NCBI RefSeq assembly: GCF_000236165.1
Contig: NZ_CM001373.1
Span: forward strand, 3,018,712 to 3,082,711
Origin: Fluoribacter dumoffii NY 23
GTDB lineage: Bacteria > Pseudomonadota > Gammaproteobacteria > Legionellales > Legionellaceae
Direction of reading: 5' to 3'
DNA length: 64,000 bases
Shown: one piece after another, positions 19,301 through 25,661 of the stretch
Numbering within the stretch: the first letter of the stretch is position 1
Layout of the letters: each line of letters starts with the position of its first letter
Made by a program: the position numbers and the translations under genes
The notes under the pieces: model-generated
What the model was told of the DNA's origin: nothing
Seen by the model: the letters and a program-made list of their open reading frames with translations, nothing else
Databases searched by the model: none

Positions 19301-21748
19301 ATGCTCATTGAAGAATACCTACCTAAGAAAAAACAACAACCTGCAGCACACGGCCCTTACATCTTCTTATTATCTGCATTAAATGAGGAGCGTCTGGCAG
19401 CACAAGTGCATCAAATGCACCGTTATTTGCAACAATCCCCTCATACCGAAAACAAAGAATGGCTCAGGAATGCCTGCTTTACTTTACAAACCGGGCGTGA
19501 GCATATGCCTGCACGATTGGCAGTGATGGTGACCAACAAAAAAGAATTGCTGGCCGCTCTTGCGAATTATCCTCACGGTACAAAGCCTAAACTTTGGGTC
19601 CAGTATCAGGTACCAAACGCTATCCAGCCCCCCTCTCATTTAGCTGAATTAATGAGTAATGGACATTATGAAGAATTAATCCATCATTGGGTAAACGGAG
19701 CAAAAGTAGATTGGGAACAATTATACCAACGGCCTCTTCCTGATATCATTTCTTTACCTAATTACCCGTTTGCAAAACGCCGTTGCTGGATCCCTGTCAA
19801 GGAAATGGACACACAGCCATTACCCCAGGGGCAACCGCTGAATCCCCCTGCAACTGTGTCCCCTTTGCAAGCAATGGAGGTCCAGGAATGGCTTTACATG
19901 ACCCACTGGGAGAAAAAACCTCATGGAACTCAATCTGCATTGATAAACAATGAAGGTAAATGGCTTATTTTCTGTGACCAGGATTCTGTAGCTGCCCTAA
20001 AGCAAGAGTTGGGTATAAAAAGTGCTATTTTTTGTTTTGCAGACGAGCAATTTTCTTGCATCCATAAGGATGAATATTCCATCAATCCTTCTCAAAAAAC
20101 AGATTATGAACGATTATTTGCGGCGATCCATGCTGCACATCAAGAATATTTAACGGGCGTTATCTATTTATGCTCGGAAAATCTAGCTGTAGAAAATCAG
20201 GAAGATCCCGCGCGGACCTTACTATACCTGTTTCAATCCATCATAGGGTATACCTGGAACCAGCAATTACTCTTTTGTCTGGCCTCCCAATCCGCCCAAC
20301 AAGTGAATTCCACTGATACGGTAAACATGTGGCAACACCATCTTTGGTCTATGACCCGTATTTTTGCTGCCGAACAGGCAAGATACCAAGTGTTGCTGCT
20401 TGATTTGGATGTGCATGGAACGCGCACGCAGCAGGGTAAAATTTTAGCCAAAGAGCTGGCGCGATACCAGCCTGGACAAAATCATATTGCTTACCGGGGA
20501 ACTGAACGTTATACCGTTCGATTTATGCCTTATCCGTTGCCGGAACATCATAAGCCACACCCCTCTCCCACTGCTCCGGTGGCAGCATTAATTACCGGTG
20601 GCCTGGGGGCATTAGGTTATGAACTGGCAGAGTTTCTGATAGCCCAGGGGACCCGCTTTATTTTACTCACTGGAACGACACAACTTTCGGTGCATACTTT
20701 GGAGAAAAATACCTGGCTCAAGCAGTTAGAAACTCAAGGGGCACAAGTGCACTACGCAGCAGTCGATGTGGCGGATAAAGAGCAAATGCAACAGGTCATC
20801 CTGAAGGTGGAAAAAGAGTGGCAACAATGCATTGATGGAGTTTTCCATTTAGCGGGGATAACTACGGATAATGTGCCCCTTGCCGATATGAGTGAAGCAT
20901 TATGGGATGAAGTGTTACGCGTAAAAATCCAGGGCTCGCTGGTATTGCATGAGCTCTTTTTACATACTCCATTGTCGCGTTTCGTTTTGTTTTCATCAAT
21001 TGCAGCCGTACCCCATTTTGGGATGGCGGGACTTAGTGCCTATGCCGTAGCTAATGAGTTCATGAATGGGCTTGCTTTATACCGACGCAGCCAGCAGTTA
21101 CCTGCATCCAGTATTAACTGGGTTGCCTGGTCGGAAAAAGGCATGAGCCACAGACATAACCATGATGCATTTTTAGATGCAGTGGGTATGGCCTCTGTCA
21201 GCATTAAAAAAGGAATTGCACTATTTCATGCTCTTTTAAGCCTCAATCCTGCTGAAATTACGGTGTGTAATATCCAATGGAACAAGTTTTTACAGGTGAA
21301 TCCTACCGCCAAACAGCTCGATTTCTTTGATTATTTTGTTGCTGAATATGCTGCCAACACCCCAACAACAGTCGTTTCTTTGTTAACTCCGGAAGAAATT
21401 GTCCCATTAGTGCTGAAGCTATTCGCCTCGGTATTAGGATTGGAAGAAGCCGAAATTGACAGGGAAATACCCTTCCAACAATACGGTATGGATTCTATTA
21501 GTGGCATTGATTATGCGGAAGAATTAGGGAAACACTTTCCTGACGTGGTCGCCCCGATGGATTTATACCGCTATCCCACCCTAAAGCAACTGACTGAGTA
21601 CATCATGCAACGAGTACAAGTGAACTGTGGACCCACGTCCTCCCCACTTTTAAGCGCAGAAGATATTGATTTGGACCAATTAACCGAAGCCCAACTCAAT
21701 GAACTGCTGGAATTGGAATTAAAAGAGTTAGAGCTGGCTTATGAATGA
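7388..21748 (+). CDS. Modular AT-less polyketide synthase with FAAL loading module (4 extension modules)
   Basis: About 4786 residues, numbered from the ATG at 7388 (a TTG at 7382 is in frame). Domains: fatty-acyl-AMP-ligase type loader, 1-570 (ATP loop at Tyr162, GRLKEVIVIYG near 435); ACP Ser593; KS1 Cys808; DH with His1254 and Asp1420; KR with GGMGGLG from 1708, Ser1835, Tyr1849; ACP Ser1998; KS2 Cys2257; ACP Ser2736; KS3 Cys2975; ACP Ser3473; KS4 Cys3722; KR with GGLGALG from 4404 and Tyr4552; ACP Ser4703; acidic helical tail. Every KS is followed by a flanking linker ending in a YPF-type motif, with no acyltransferase, so malonyl units must come from an AT acting in trans. Both KRs have the Asp of B-type enzymes. 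Loader and module pattern fit cinnamate activation and the first four extensions of a legioliulin-type isocoumarin (inference). It overlaps the next gene by 8 bases. Confidence 0.93.
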   Translation: MQDIVHVIKNRAQKHPESKAILYLDDGINPTANLSFYELDQQAKIIASALQSHLKKGDRVVLLYPAGIEFVTSLIGCWYAGVVAVPIPCPKIDEFPQHKELLNTIAEDADIAAVLCLTHYRVGVEAILKKVPIFALDALKNTACENYQPVALTGDCIAYLQYTSGSTSTPKAAIITHGNLQHSLQETLKAWHYTKKSVTLNWAPHTHVYGLVCGILVPLYHGSLAIIMPPARFINKPVTWLSAISRYRVTHSGCPNFGYDMCVRDIEEHELAALDLKHWKVAINGGDIVQLQTLINFTNKFKACGFELKQFCSAYGMSELTGAIAVTPYGREPRSQRLQGTQRQLVSSGKLLGGLAAIAVDPATGHPVSSGEIGEIWLSGKSLAHGYWQRPDENREVFQATVPGSTLHYFKSGDLGFILDNEIYLTGRLKEVIVIYGKKYYPLDLEITVAKAVSAYQVKLPQVVFSTEIAGKEKIIVIQELAAETPPLLCTELKGTIRHAITKHHGVDVYEVVLSPKGAIPKTGSGKLQRKKAQLLFHQQRLETLNLDLSITTADNNKNTISTQLTKLVAKVLQIEEKEIDLHAPLSRYSFDSITIIQLTNLLNDAYGLSLSPATLYEYATLAEFCRDLLEKDPVERVPTDKGLSSTEANDIAIIGMSGIFPQAPDVDTFWENLSQHKDCISEVPLNRWNWRNLTVRWGGFIDHVDQFDAGFFNISPHEAELIDPQQRLFLQTAWKTIEDAGYTPSQLAALKTGLFVGVFNHDYAELLQQNEVMDAYLTTGTMNSMIANRISYILNLRGPSEAIDTACSSSLVAIHQAVHAILHGDCDMALAGGVNALITPTSFITAYQAGMLSEDGRCKTFDKNANGYVRGEGAGAILLKKLSQALHDGDHIYGVIKGSAVNHGGHVNTLTAPNPNAQAEVIISACQRARIPIDTLQYIETHGTGTPLGDPIEINGLKKAFYHLASAQHLQSLPNHYCGLGAVKTQIGHLESAAGIAGIIKTLLSMHHELIPANLHLNELNPYIELENSPFYLVDKPTTWPKVSGNPRRAGVSSFGFGGANAHIILEEPPEQTSIPFPNQSSYLICISAMTSSALHQRVTDLLHWLEKQNTSPSLAALSYTLNAGRQHFSKRICVLVPTVAELKTQLRVALASNEREQQLFAAELVTLDASLDLKQLAQNYLQGKTLDWQTIYGNFQERISLPGYPFAQESHWVESKKTPGSMHALIDGNSSTFSGSAFQKQFTGNEFYLREHLVNNEQVLPGALCLEMVRVAAHTASNNQQVTSLSHVIWKKPIKNKDLANPLCIRLLPETDAVSFSITPQNEETSYVQGLIHYSDNNVSDVPHKAISIPELKNALPYAQDPKDIYTRFKEAGITYGPSFQVIQALYYDADNLMAEIALPAERANQHADFVLHPCLLDGILHTTHVLLKKREGLYLPFSIAQLDIYHPLTNKCYVYASLASSEDNLDMPAFNIQVTDAAGALLLVITGFTLCAVAQIAPSEPTVASYTPTWVPLAVRASIRKHPGSFLILGNNEQYMQAVGAQLEGCTVSYQLLDHASHTKETFAALHDEWIIIALGALQVDFLSPAEIQKNLHHTYYGVHNLVTQINKLKPKHPVQLISLAPKHSIFSRALEGYIKCLHQEQSTISYRIIELDDLHLLADELTQEEIYVRYNERNQRYIKHYKPLPPLKDITQTIKKSGTYLITGGMGGLGYLFASYLAEHYQAKIVLTGRSPLSASYQEKIAELERKGGSVAYLMADVSSYEQVQTLIHDTKERFGTLNGIIHAAGLTQDKLIVHKTQSEIETVIAPKIYGACNLHAATLKEPLDFFILFSSVAAVFGNVGQSDYAYANCFLDEFACEREQQRVQGQCFGHTLSINWPLWEEGGLQIASSYQQELENNLGIISLSTHQGFIEFMQALQHKLPQYVVLPGYQQKLVIALQKNALLNPAISFSKEGNTNLQRETEDFLRKILAETLKCAPEKIKRDLPFENYGIDSLMIIQLNQRLAREFTALPKTLFFECQNLAALTQYFTEHFSNELVPLLSHAAPLSPMQVPQWNPARSGITPFANLIAAPRSLGVSKKTAKSEDIAIIGISGRYPQANDLTEFWHNLSAGKDSITEIPQERWAFPDYYEATQDHLGKMYSKWGGFLADVDRFDPLFFNISPREAALMDPQERLFLETAWKTIEDAGYARETLAGSKVGVYIGVMYGHYQLFDQQADSRQFVPTNSVFASIANRVSYFFDFHGPSMALDTMCSSSLTAIHLACQSIREGECDLALAGGVNLTLHPNKYLLLSHGKFLASDGHCRSFGEGGDGYVPGEGVGAVLLKRLEKAVEDGDLIYAVIKGSHLNHGGKTNGYTVPNPNAQAELLAETYQKANVDPAHVSYIEAHGTGTSLGDPIEIAALNKVFGKHLPHRCPIGSVKSNIGHCESAAGIAAVTKVVLQLKHHTLVPSLHSADLNPNIDWSSTPFRVQQSVSDWLPPAPYIARMAGISSFGAGGSNAHLILAEAPKVSTRLTANKTHYLLTLSAKTEVALNQRLDDLLVWLEKNPSVPLEQVSYTLNAGRTHFEWRCSLVASSLAQVVHLIQQFKAQQSSAHLFIQHSAASKSENSVLNSTLLPLLMHQLSQPSQYKETLLALAKIYVEGQDLDWEQIHRGESRKKISLPTYPFAKEHYWYSDAEQPTFSPEPNKGASPQNSLIDKVSSVLVRQVSQILNMTPHRLALEKNLGEYGMDSVHFIELAKTITEQYGVEFTPALFFTHSSILSISHYLINQFEDAVAQKHQQTTPLPVAARPVIPKHSVPAEVDAVAIIGMHGIFPLSEDLDAFWHHLVEGHDLVTEIPSERWDWRMHYGKEANQSSSRWGAFINSFDQFDAGFFNISAREANLMDPQQRLFLEIAWKTIEDAGYDPFALSSQNIGVFAGVEFSEYQTLIAKHQKEHHGFVATGNSHSMIANRVSYFFNFQGPSESIDTACSSSLVAIHRAVQAIRHGECNLAIAGGVSLILSPDTLIVTSQLGALSADGRCKTFDKTANGYVKGEGVAAILLKPLKQAQADGDYIYGVIKASAVNHGGKAQSLTAPNAAAQSELLMRAYSQANFSPDTVTFIETHGTGTALGDPVEIEGLKQAFNVLINSEVKLNSIALGSVKTNIGHLEPASGIAGVIKLLLAMHHETIPGILHLNEINPYINLTDTPFYIAKETQTWQRLKDENGNEIPLRAGVSSFGFGGTNAHVVLEEGRPYQNVKTPQVKPYYLIALSGKHQQSLQQKLDDLYQWLNNNKETVSLPSLSYTLNAGRAHFVYRCALVVDSIEGLCHALELLIHNEIPEFCMLNEGQSWTIQGPAFDEVYQAAIKALYLPENPEHYRHKLYILADLYTKHYSINWNDLYGGERITKLGSVPAYPFMKQRYWYDLEAEAIHGSDAQGTAVHQVLPIATNLSGQVLTYLQQVFAEKLRTVPESIQVEETYEVYGVDSLIGLEITNRLEKDFGTLPKTLLYERNRLKDLANYFIKNHHEKLPPLISPFQVVPTAAPLEREEIKPVTSEVKPEVQPSCDIAIIGLNGTFPQANSLDEFWLNLSSGRDCVTEVPAERWNYKDYPVVVGNEEHYFPHGGFIPDVDKFDPLFFNISPRDAGLMDPQERLFMQSVWSTLEDAGYTRDKLKRKTDNSVGVFAGVTYNFYPLFIAEEWQKGNRVPLDIQSFSVANRISYFLDVHGPSFVVDTACSSSLAAIHLACDSILRGDCKMAIAGGVNLSLHPSKYHFLGSFNFMSTQGRCASFAEGGTGYVPSEGVGSVLLKPLAAAIADNDRIYGVIKGSSMNHGGKTSGYTVPNPNAQAAVILQTLKKANIDARTVSYIEAHGTGTALGDPIEIRGLQDAFEQYTEDRQFCAIGSVKSNIGHLESAAGISQLAKVLLQMHHQKLVPTLHSTQLNPFIDFKNSPFYVQQELTDWQPAPNAPRRAGISSFGAGGANVHMLIEEYLPKKKQQPAAHGPYIFLLSALNEERLAAQVHQMHRYLQQSPHTENKEWLRNACFTLQTGREHMPARLAVMVTNKKELLAALANYPHGTKPKLWVQYQVPNAIQPPSHLAELMSNGHYEELIHHWVNGAKVDWEQLYQRPLPDIISLPNYPFAKRRCWIPVKEMDTQPLPQGQPLNPPATVSPLQAMEVQEWLYMTHWEKKPHGTQSALINNEGKWLIFCDQDSVAALKQELGIKSAIFCFADEQFSCIHKDEYSINPSQKTDYERLFAAIHAAHQEYLTGVIYLCSENLAVENQEDPARTLLYLFQSIIGYTWNQQLLFCLASQSAQQVNSTDTVNMWQHHLWSMTRIFAAEQARYQVLLLDLDVHGTRTQQGKILAKELARYQPGQNHIAYRGTERYTVRFMPYPLPEHHKPHPSPTAPVAALITGGLGALGYELAEFLIAQGTRFILLTGTTQLSVHTLEKNTWLKQLETQGAQVHYAAVDVADKEQMQQVILKVEKEWQQCIDGVFHLAGITTDNVPLADMSEALWDEVLRVKIQGSLVLHELFLHTPLSRFVLFSSIAAVPHFGMAGLSAYAVANEFMNGLALYRRSQQLPASSINWVAWSEKGMSHRHNHDAFLDAVGMASVSIKKGIALFHALLSLNPAEITVCNIQWNKFLQVNPTAKQLDFFDYFVAEYAANTPTTVVSLLTPEEIVPLVLKLFASVLGLEEAEIDREIPFQQYGMDSISGIDYAEELGKHFPDVVAPMDLYRYPTLKQLTEYIMQRVQVNCGPTSSPLLSAEDIDLDQLTEAQLNELLELELKELELAYE

Positions 21749-24700
21749 TACCACGACCTTAAAAAAATCATTGTTAATGATTCAAAAGCTGAAAAAGCGT
21801 TTACAAGAACACAATGAAAAAATATTTGATCCGGTGGCCATTATTGGGATGAGTTGCCGCATACCTGATGCAGATAATCCTAAGGAATTTTGGGAATTAT
21901 TATGCAAAGGGAAAAATATTATTTCTTCCATGCCTGAAGAACGGTGGGAATTATTAAAAGGAACGCGCGAACCAGGACAACGGGATACCCGTTTGCCTTA
22001 TTGGGGAGGTTACTTATCGGAAATTGCCGCATTTGATGCCTATTTTTTTGGCATCAGCCCACGTGAAGCCATGCGCATGGATCCCCAACAACGACTCTTA
22101 TTGGAAGTAGCTTATGAGTCTATTGAGGATGCGGGTTTGACAGTGGAGGCGTTAGCGGGATCCCAAATGGGCGTTTTCGCAAGCTTGTATGCAAGTCAGT
22201 TCAGCCATTTGCAAACTCTGGACTCCGAGATGGATGCGTTGTTTATTCCTACAGGAAGCGCCATCAGTATTGCAGCAAATCGGTTGTCCTATTTATTTGA
22301 TTTACGGGGGCCCAGTTTGGTTTTGGATACTGCTTGCTCCTCTTCATTGATAGCCATCCAGTTAGCTTGTCTCAACCTGCAAGCCCAATTATGCGATACC
22401 GCCCTCGTCAGTGCGGTGAACCTCAATTTATTGCCTTCCATTCATTCTGTATTGGCCAAGGCAACAATGCTCTCTCCTACCGGACAATGCCATACTTTTG
22501 ATGCGAAAGCAGATGGTTACGTGCAGGGGGAAGGCGCAGGCTCAATTATTTTGAAACCCCTTTCCAAGGCCTTAAAGGATCACGACAAAATCTACGCAGT
22601 GATAATGGGCGGGGCAATAAATCAAGATGGTAAAACAAATGGTTTGACCGCGCCTAATGGCCTGCAACAAGAACAGTTATTGCGCTCTGCTTATCGGACA
22701 GCAAAAATAAATCCGGCTCTTGTTTCCTATATCGAATGCCATGGTACAGGAACTTTTCTGGGTGATCCTATAGAGATTCAGGCTCTGGGGGAGGTTATTG
22801 GTAAAAACCGCGATGCCGATAAACCCTGCTGGATTAGCTCCGTAAAAACCAATATAGGACACCTGGAGCCTGCTGCAGGTATCATGAGTGTAATCAAGGT
22901 AGCATTAGCTTTAAAAAATGGTTGCCTTCCCCCCCATCTGAATTTTTCCCAGGCTAATCCCCATCTTGCCTTGGAACGCTATTCTTTGCGCATTCCCCAG
23001 CAAGTGGAGCAATTACCCCGGTATGGCGATAGGTGCATTGCAGGGGTGAGTGGTTTTGGTTTTGGCGGGGCCAATGCCCATCTCATACTACGGGAAATTT
23101 CTTCAAACGAGCAATTCCCTGCTGCAGCGAATAACCCACCTCAGGATAAAGAATTATTTACCATTTCAGCCAAAGATACTTCAGCTTTATCCGCTTTGAT
23201 TGGTCGATGGAGTGACTTTTTAAAAAACAATCCGGACACCAACCTGGCTCAACTCTGCTATAACCTCCATAGCCGACGCTCTCATTATCTCCATCGCTTA
23301 GCTATTATTACCGACTCAGTTGCCGATCTTTATCAAAAACTGGAAACCCTAAAGACAAACCCTCAAGCTAAAAATGAAGGGATATTCCTCAATCATGAAA
23401 TACCTAAAACAGGCAAACCTCCGCAAGTATCCGAGGAGGAAATGGGGGATTTGTTGTTGCTGGCACAAAAATACGTACACCATGCCACTATCGACTGGAA
23501 AAGAGTTGAAGCAAACCGAATCTATAAGCACATGGATATGCCTTTTTATCCCTGGCAACACAAAGCCTACTGGCCAACCTTCGGTCATGAAACCCAGGAA
23601 GCGGCCTCCATCGGCTATCCCATGCGGGGTAAACTTCTTTCCTCGCCTTTAGCAACACAACAATTCGAGTTTCGTTTCGATACCAAAACCCTGCCCGAAG
23701 TCCAGGATACATTCAATGTGTTGCATGCGGGTTTTTATCTGGAAATGTTGGCGTATGCCACAAAACAATTACACCCTTCCACTGCGTTTCGTGTGCTGGA
23801 GCTTAACTTTTTATCCCCAATATTGGTTCTGGAGGGAAATTCTGTCTTAACGCACTTAATCATCGAAAAAAAGGCACAAAATAGTTTGGCGTTTCGATTT
23901 TTCAGCAATGATGGAAATGGCAAGTGGATAGAACATGCAACTGGAATTTTAGGCCTGAGTACTTACCTCTGCAGTCGCATTGATGCACAAAATACATTGA
24001 GGGGACGACTTCCTGTATCAGGCACCATGGAAACATTTTATAAACGGATCACCGCCATGGGCATGCCTGCGGGAGATACCATTCGCTGGGCAAATCATTA
24101 TTGGACCAATAGCAATGAATTGTTTTGTGAACTACGTGCACCCAAAGCCTCAGAACGGGGAAAACAGTTTGTAACTCAAATGCATCCGGGAATCATTGAT
24201 GCCTGCATTCAAACCTTCTTTTTATTACTACCGGAACATTTTTCCAAACCTTATATCGCCTCCCACATAGATACCCTTGAGTTTTATGGCTCAGCGGAGG
24301 AACAAAGGTATATCTATGCGGTATTAAAAGAACTCCATCCCGAAGGAAAGCACATTATTGGCGATTGGTACCTGCTGGATAAAAACTATAATTTGATCGC
24401 CCAATGTCATGGTTTGCGGCTGACTTTGCTTAATGACACGCTACAAATTAATCAGATTATGGCGATTCAGTCCCAGTTTCAGCTTGATTTATCTTTGCCT
24501 TATGAGACCTGTAAAAATAAATTGATCCATTATTTGTCAGAACAACTGGGGATGATTTTCTCAATGCCCCAAGATGATATCAATCCGTTTAAATCCTTGC
24601 ATGATTTAGGTATGGACTCCCTAATGGCTTTAGCTGTAATCCGGATCATCGAAACAAATCTGCATGTTACTTATTCTTTGCCTTTGATGATGCAAGGTCC

Positions 24701-25634
24701 TTCAATTAATGAGATCGCCGAGTATGTATTATCGAGCCAATGGGTGGGACCCAAACCCAATCCTCCTGCATCAAAGTCCCCGTTGGAGACTGTCTGGATT
24801 GCTAATCGAAAAATTCAGGAGAATGCACAAGTTCGTTTATTTTGCTTTCCCTATGGGGGCGGGGGCGCTTCCATATATCGTGAATGGCAGCAGGAATTTC
24901 CCGATTTTATTGAGGTATGTCCGGTACAGTTACCTGGCAGGGAAAATCGGATGGAAGAACAACCTTTGGAGCAACTTGATGCTTTAGTCTCTTTATTAGC
25001 GTATCAACTCAAACCCCAATTTGATTTACCCTTTGCCTTTTTTGGCCATAGTTTTGGCTCCCTGATTGGATTTGAGTTGAGCCGGTTCTTACGTCGGCAC
25101 CATTTGCCAACCCCTGCCCATCTTTTTGTTTCTGCATATCCTGACCCGCGTGTGCCTTCCAAAAGTTTGCATAACCTGCTGGCAAAACTGCAGCAAATGA
25201 AAATTAATTTATTTGATTTAAGCTCCGAACGCCTCGGTGATTTAAATGATGAGCAATTAACGGCCTTATCTCTTGTGTTTCAGGAAAATGGAATTGTGGA
25301 TTACAGCGATGAACGCATGAATAAGAGCATTATCAAAGTACTGTTACCGATTTTTATCGGCGATATGAACATCGTTAAGAGCTATACCTATCATGATGAA
25401 TTGCCTTTAGCACAAAACGCAACTGTATTTTTGGGCAAATACGATGCTTGGGTTTCTCCAGAAGATCATTGGGGTTGGGCCGATCATTTTTCAAAATCCT
25501 GTGAATTTCAACAGTTTGACGGCGGACATCTTTTTGTTAGGGAAAAAGAAACAAGAACACAAATAATAAAAAAAATTACAGAGAACCTTCTCCATTTAAG
25601 TAGCGCAGAAATCGAAGAGTGCGTGGGAGGATGA
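21741..25634 (+). CDS. Terminal polyketide synthase module: KS, degenerate DH, ACP, thioesterase
   Basis: 1297 residues. The N-terminus (LKKSLLMIQKLKKRLQEHNE, about 7-26) is a basic helical docking segment that would meet the acidic tail of the preceding PKS. KS5 covers about 30-450 (Cys199 in DTACSSS; histidines in CHGTGT and TNIGHLEP). Residues about 625-905 are a double-hotdog DH-like domain. It keeps the second motif (Asp820, DxxxQ) but lacks the HxxxGxxxxP histidine, so it should not dehydrate; a cyclase or scaffold role is possible. ACP: Ser960. Thioesterase, 1028-1290: GHSFGS (Ser1104), Asp1235, His1263, of the RifR/GrsT fold, which would release the chain as a lactone. No AT domain. 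The ATG lies in the last codons of the upstream gene (ATGAATGA), indicating translational coupling. Confidence 0.92.
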   Translation: MNDTTTLKKSLLMIQKLKKRLQEHNEKIFDPVAIIGMSCRIPDADNPKEFWELLCKGKNIISSMPEERWELLKGTREPGQRDTRLPYWGGYLSEIAAFDAYFFGISPREAMRMDPQQRLLLEVAYESIEDAGLTVEALAGSQMGVFASLYASQFSHLQTLDSEMDALFIPTGSAISIAANRLSYLFDLRGPSLVLDTACSSSLIAIQLACLNLQAQLCDTALVSAVNLNLLPSIHSVLAKATMLSPTGQCHTFDAKADGYVQGEGAGSIILKPLSKALKDHDKIYAVIMGGAINQDGKTNGLTAPNGLQQEQLLRSAYRTAKINPALVSYIECHGTGTFLGDPIEIQALGEVIGKNRDADKPCWISSVKTNIGHLEPAAGIMSVIKVALALKNGCLPPHLNFSQANPHLALERYSLRIPQQVEQLPRYGDRCIAGVSGFGFGGANAHLILREISSNEQFPAAANNPPQDKELFTISAKDTSALSALIGRWSDFLKNNPDTNLAQLCYNLHSRRSHYLHRLAIITDSVADLYQKLETLKTNPQAKNEGIFLNHEIPKTGKPPQVSEEEMGDLLLLAQKYVHHATIDWKRVEANRIYKHMDMPFYPWQHKAYWPTFGHETQEAASIGYPMRGKLLSSPLATQQFEFRFDTKTLPEVQDTFNVLHAGFYLEMLAYATKQLHPSTAFRVLELNFLSPILVLEGNSVLTHLIIEKKAQNSLAFRFFSNDGNGKWIEHATGILGLSTYLCSRIDAQNTLRGRLPVSGTMETFYKRITAMGMPAGDTIRWANHYWTNSNELFCELRAPKASERGKQFVTQMHPGIIDACIQTFFLLLPEHFSKPYIASHIDTLEFYGSAEEQRYIYAVLKELHPEGKHIIGDWYLLDKNYNLIAQCHGLRLTLLNDTLQINQIMAIQSQFQLDLSLPYETCKNKLIHYLSEQLGMIFSMPQDDINPFKSLHDLGMDSLMALAVIRIIETNLHVTYSLPLMMQGPSINEIAEYVLSSQWVGPKPNPPASKSPLETVWIANRKIQENAQVRLFCFPYGGGGASIYREWQQEFPDFIEVCPVQLPGRENRMEEQPLEQLDALVSLLAYQLKPQFDLPFAFFGHSFGSLIGFELSRFLRRHHLPTPAHLFVSAYPDPRVPSKSLHNLLAKLQQMKINLFDLSSERLGDLNDEQLTALSLVFQENGIVDYSDERMNKSIIKVLLPIFIGDMNIVKSYTYHDELPLAQNATVFLGKYDAWVSPEDHWGWADHFSKSCEFQQFDGGHLFVREKETRTQIIKKITENLLHLSSAEIEECVGG

Positions 25635-25646
25635 GCTCCCGTGCAC
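25619..25646 (+). terminator. Imperfect hairpin across the PKS stop codon
   Basis: GTGCGTGGGAG pairs with CTCCCGTGCAC across a 6-base loop, with two mismatches, and spans the TGA of the terminal PKS gene. No T-run follows, so it is at best a weak terminator or an mRNA 3' stabiliser. Only 27 bases separate the PKS stop from the convergent ankyrin gene stop, which makes some structure here plausible. Confidence 0.35.
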
Positions 25647-25661
25647 CTTCTCAAAGCCGTC

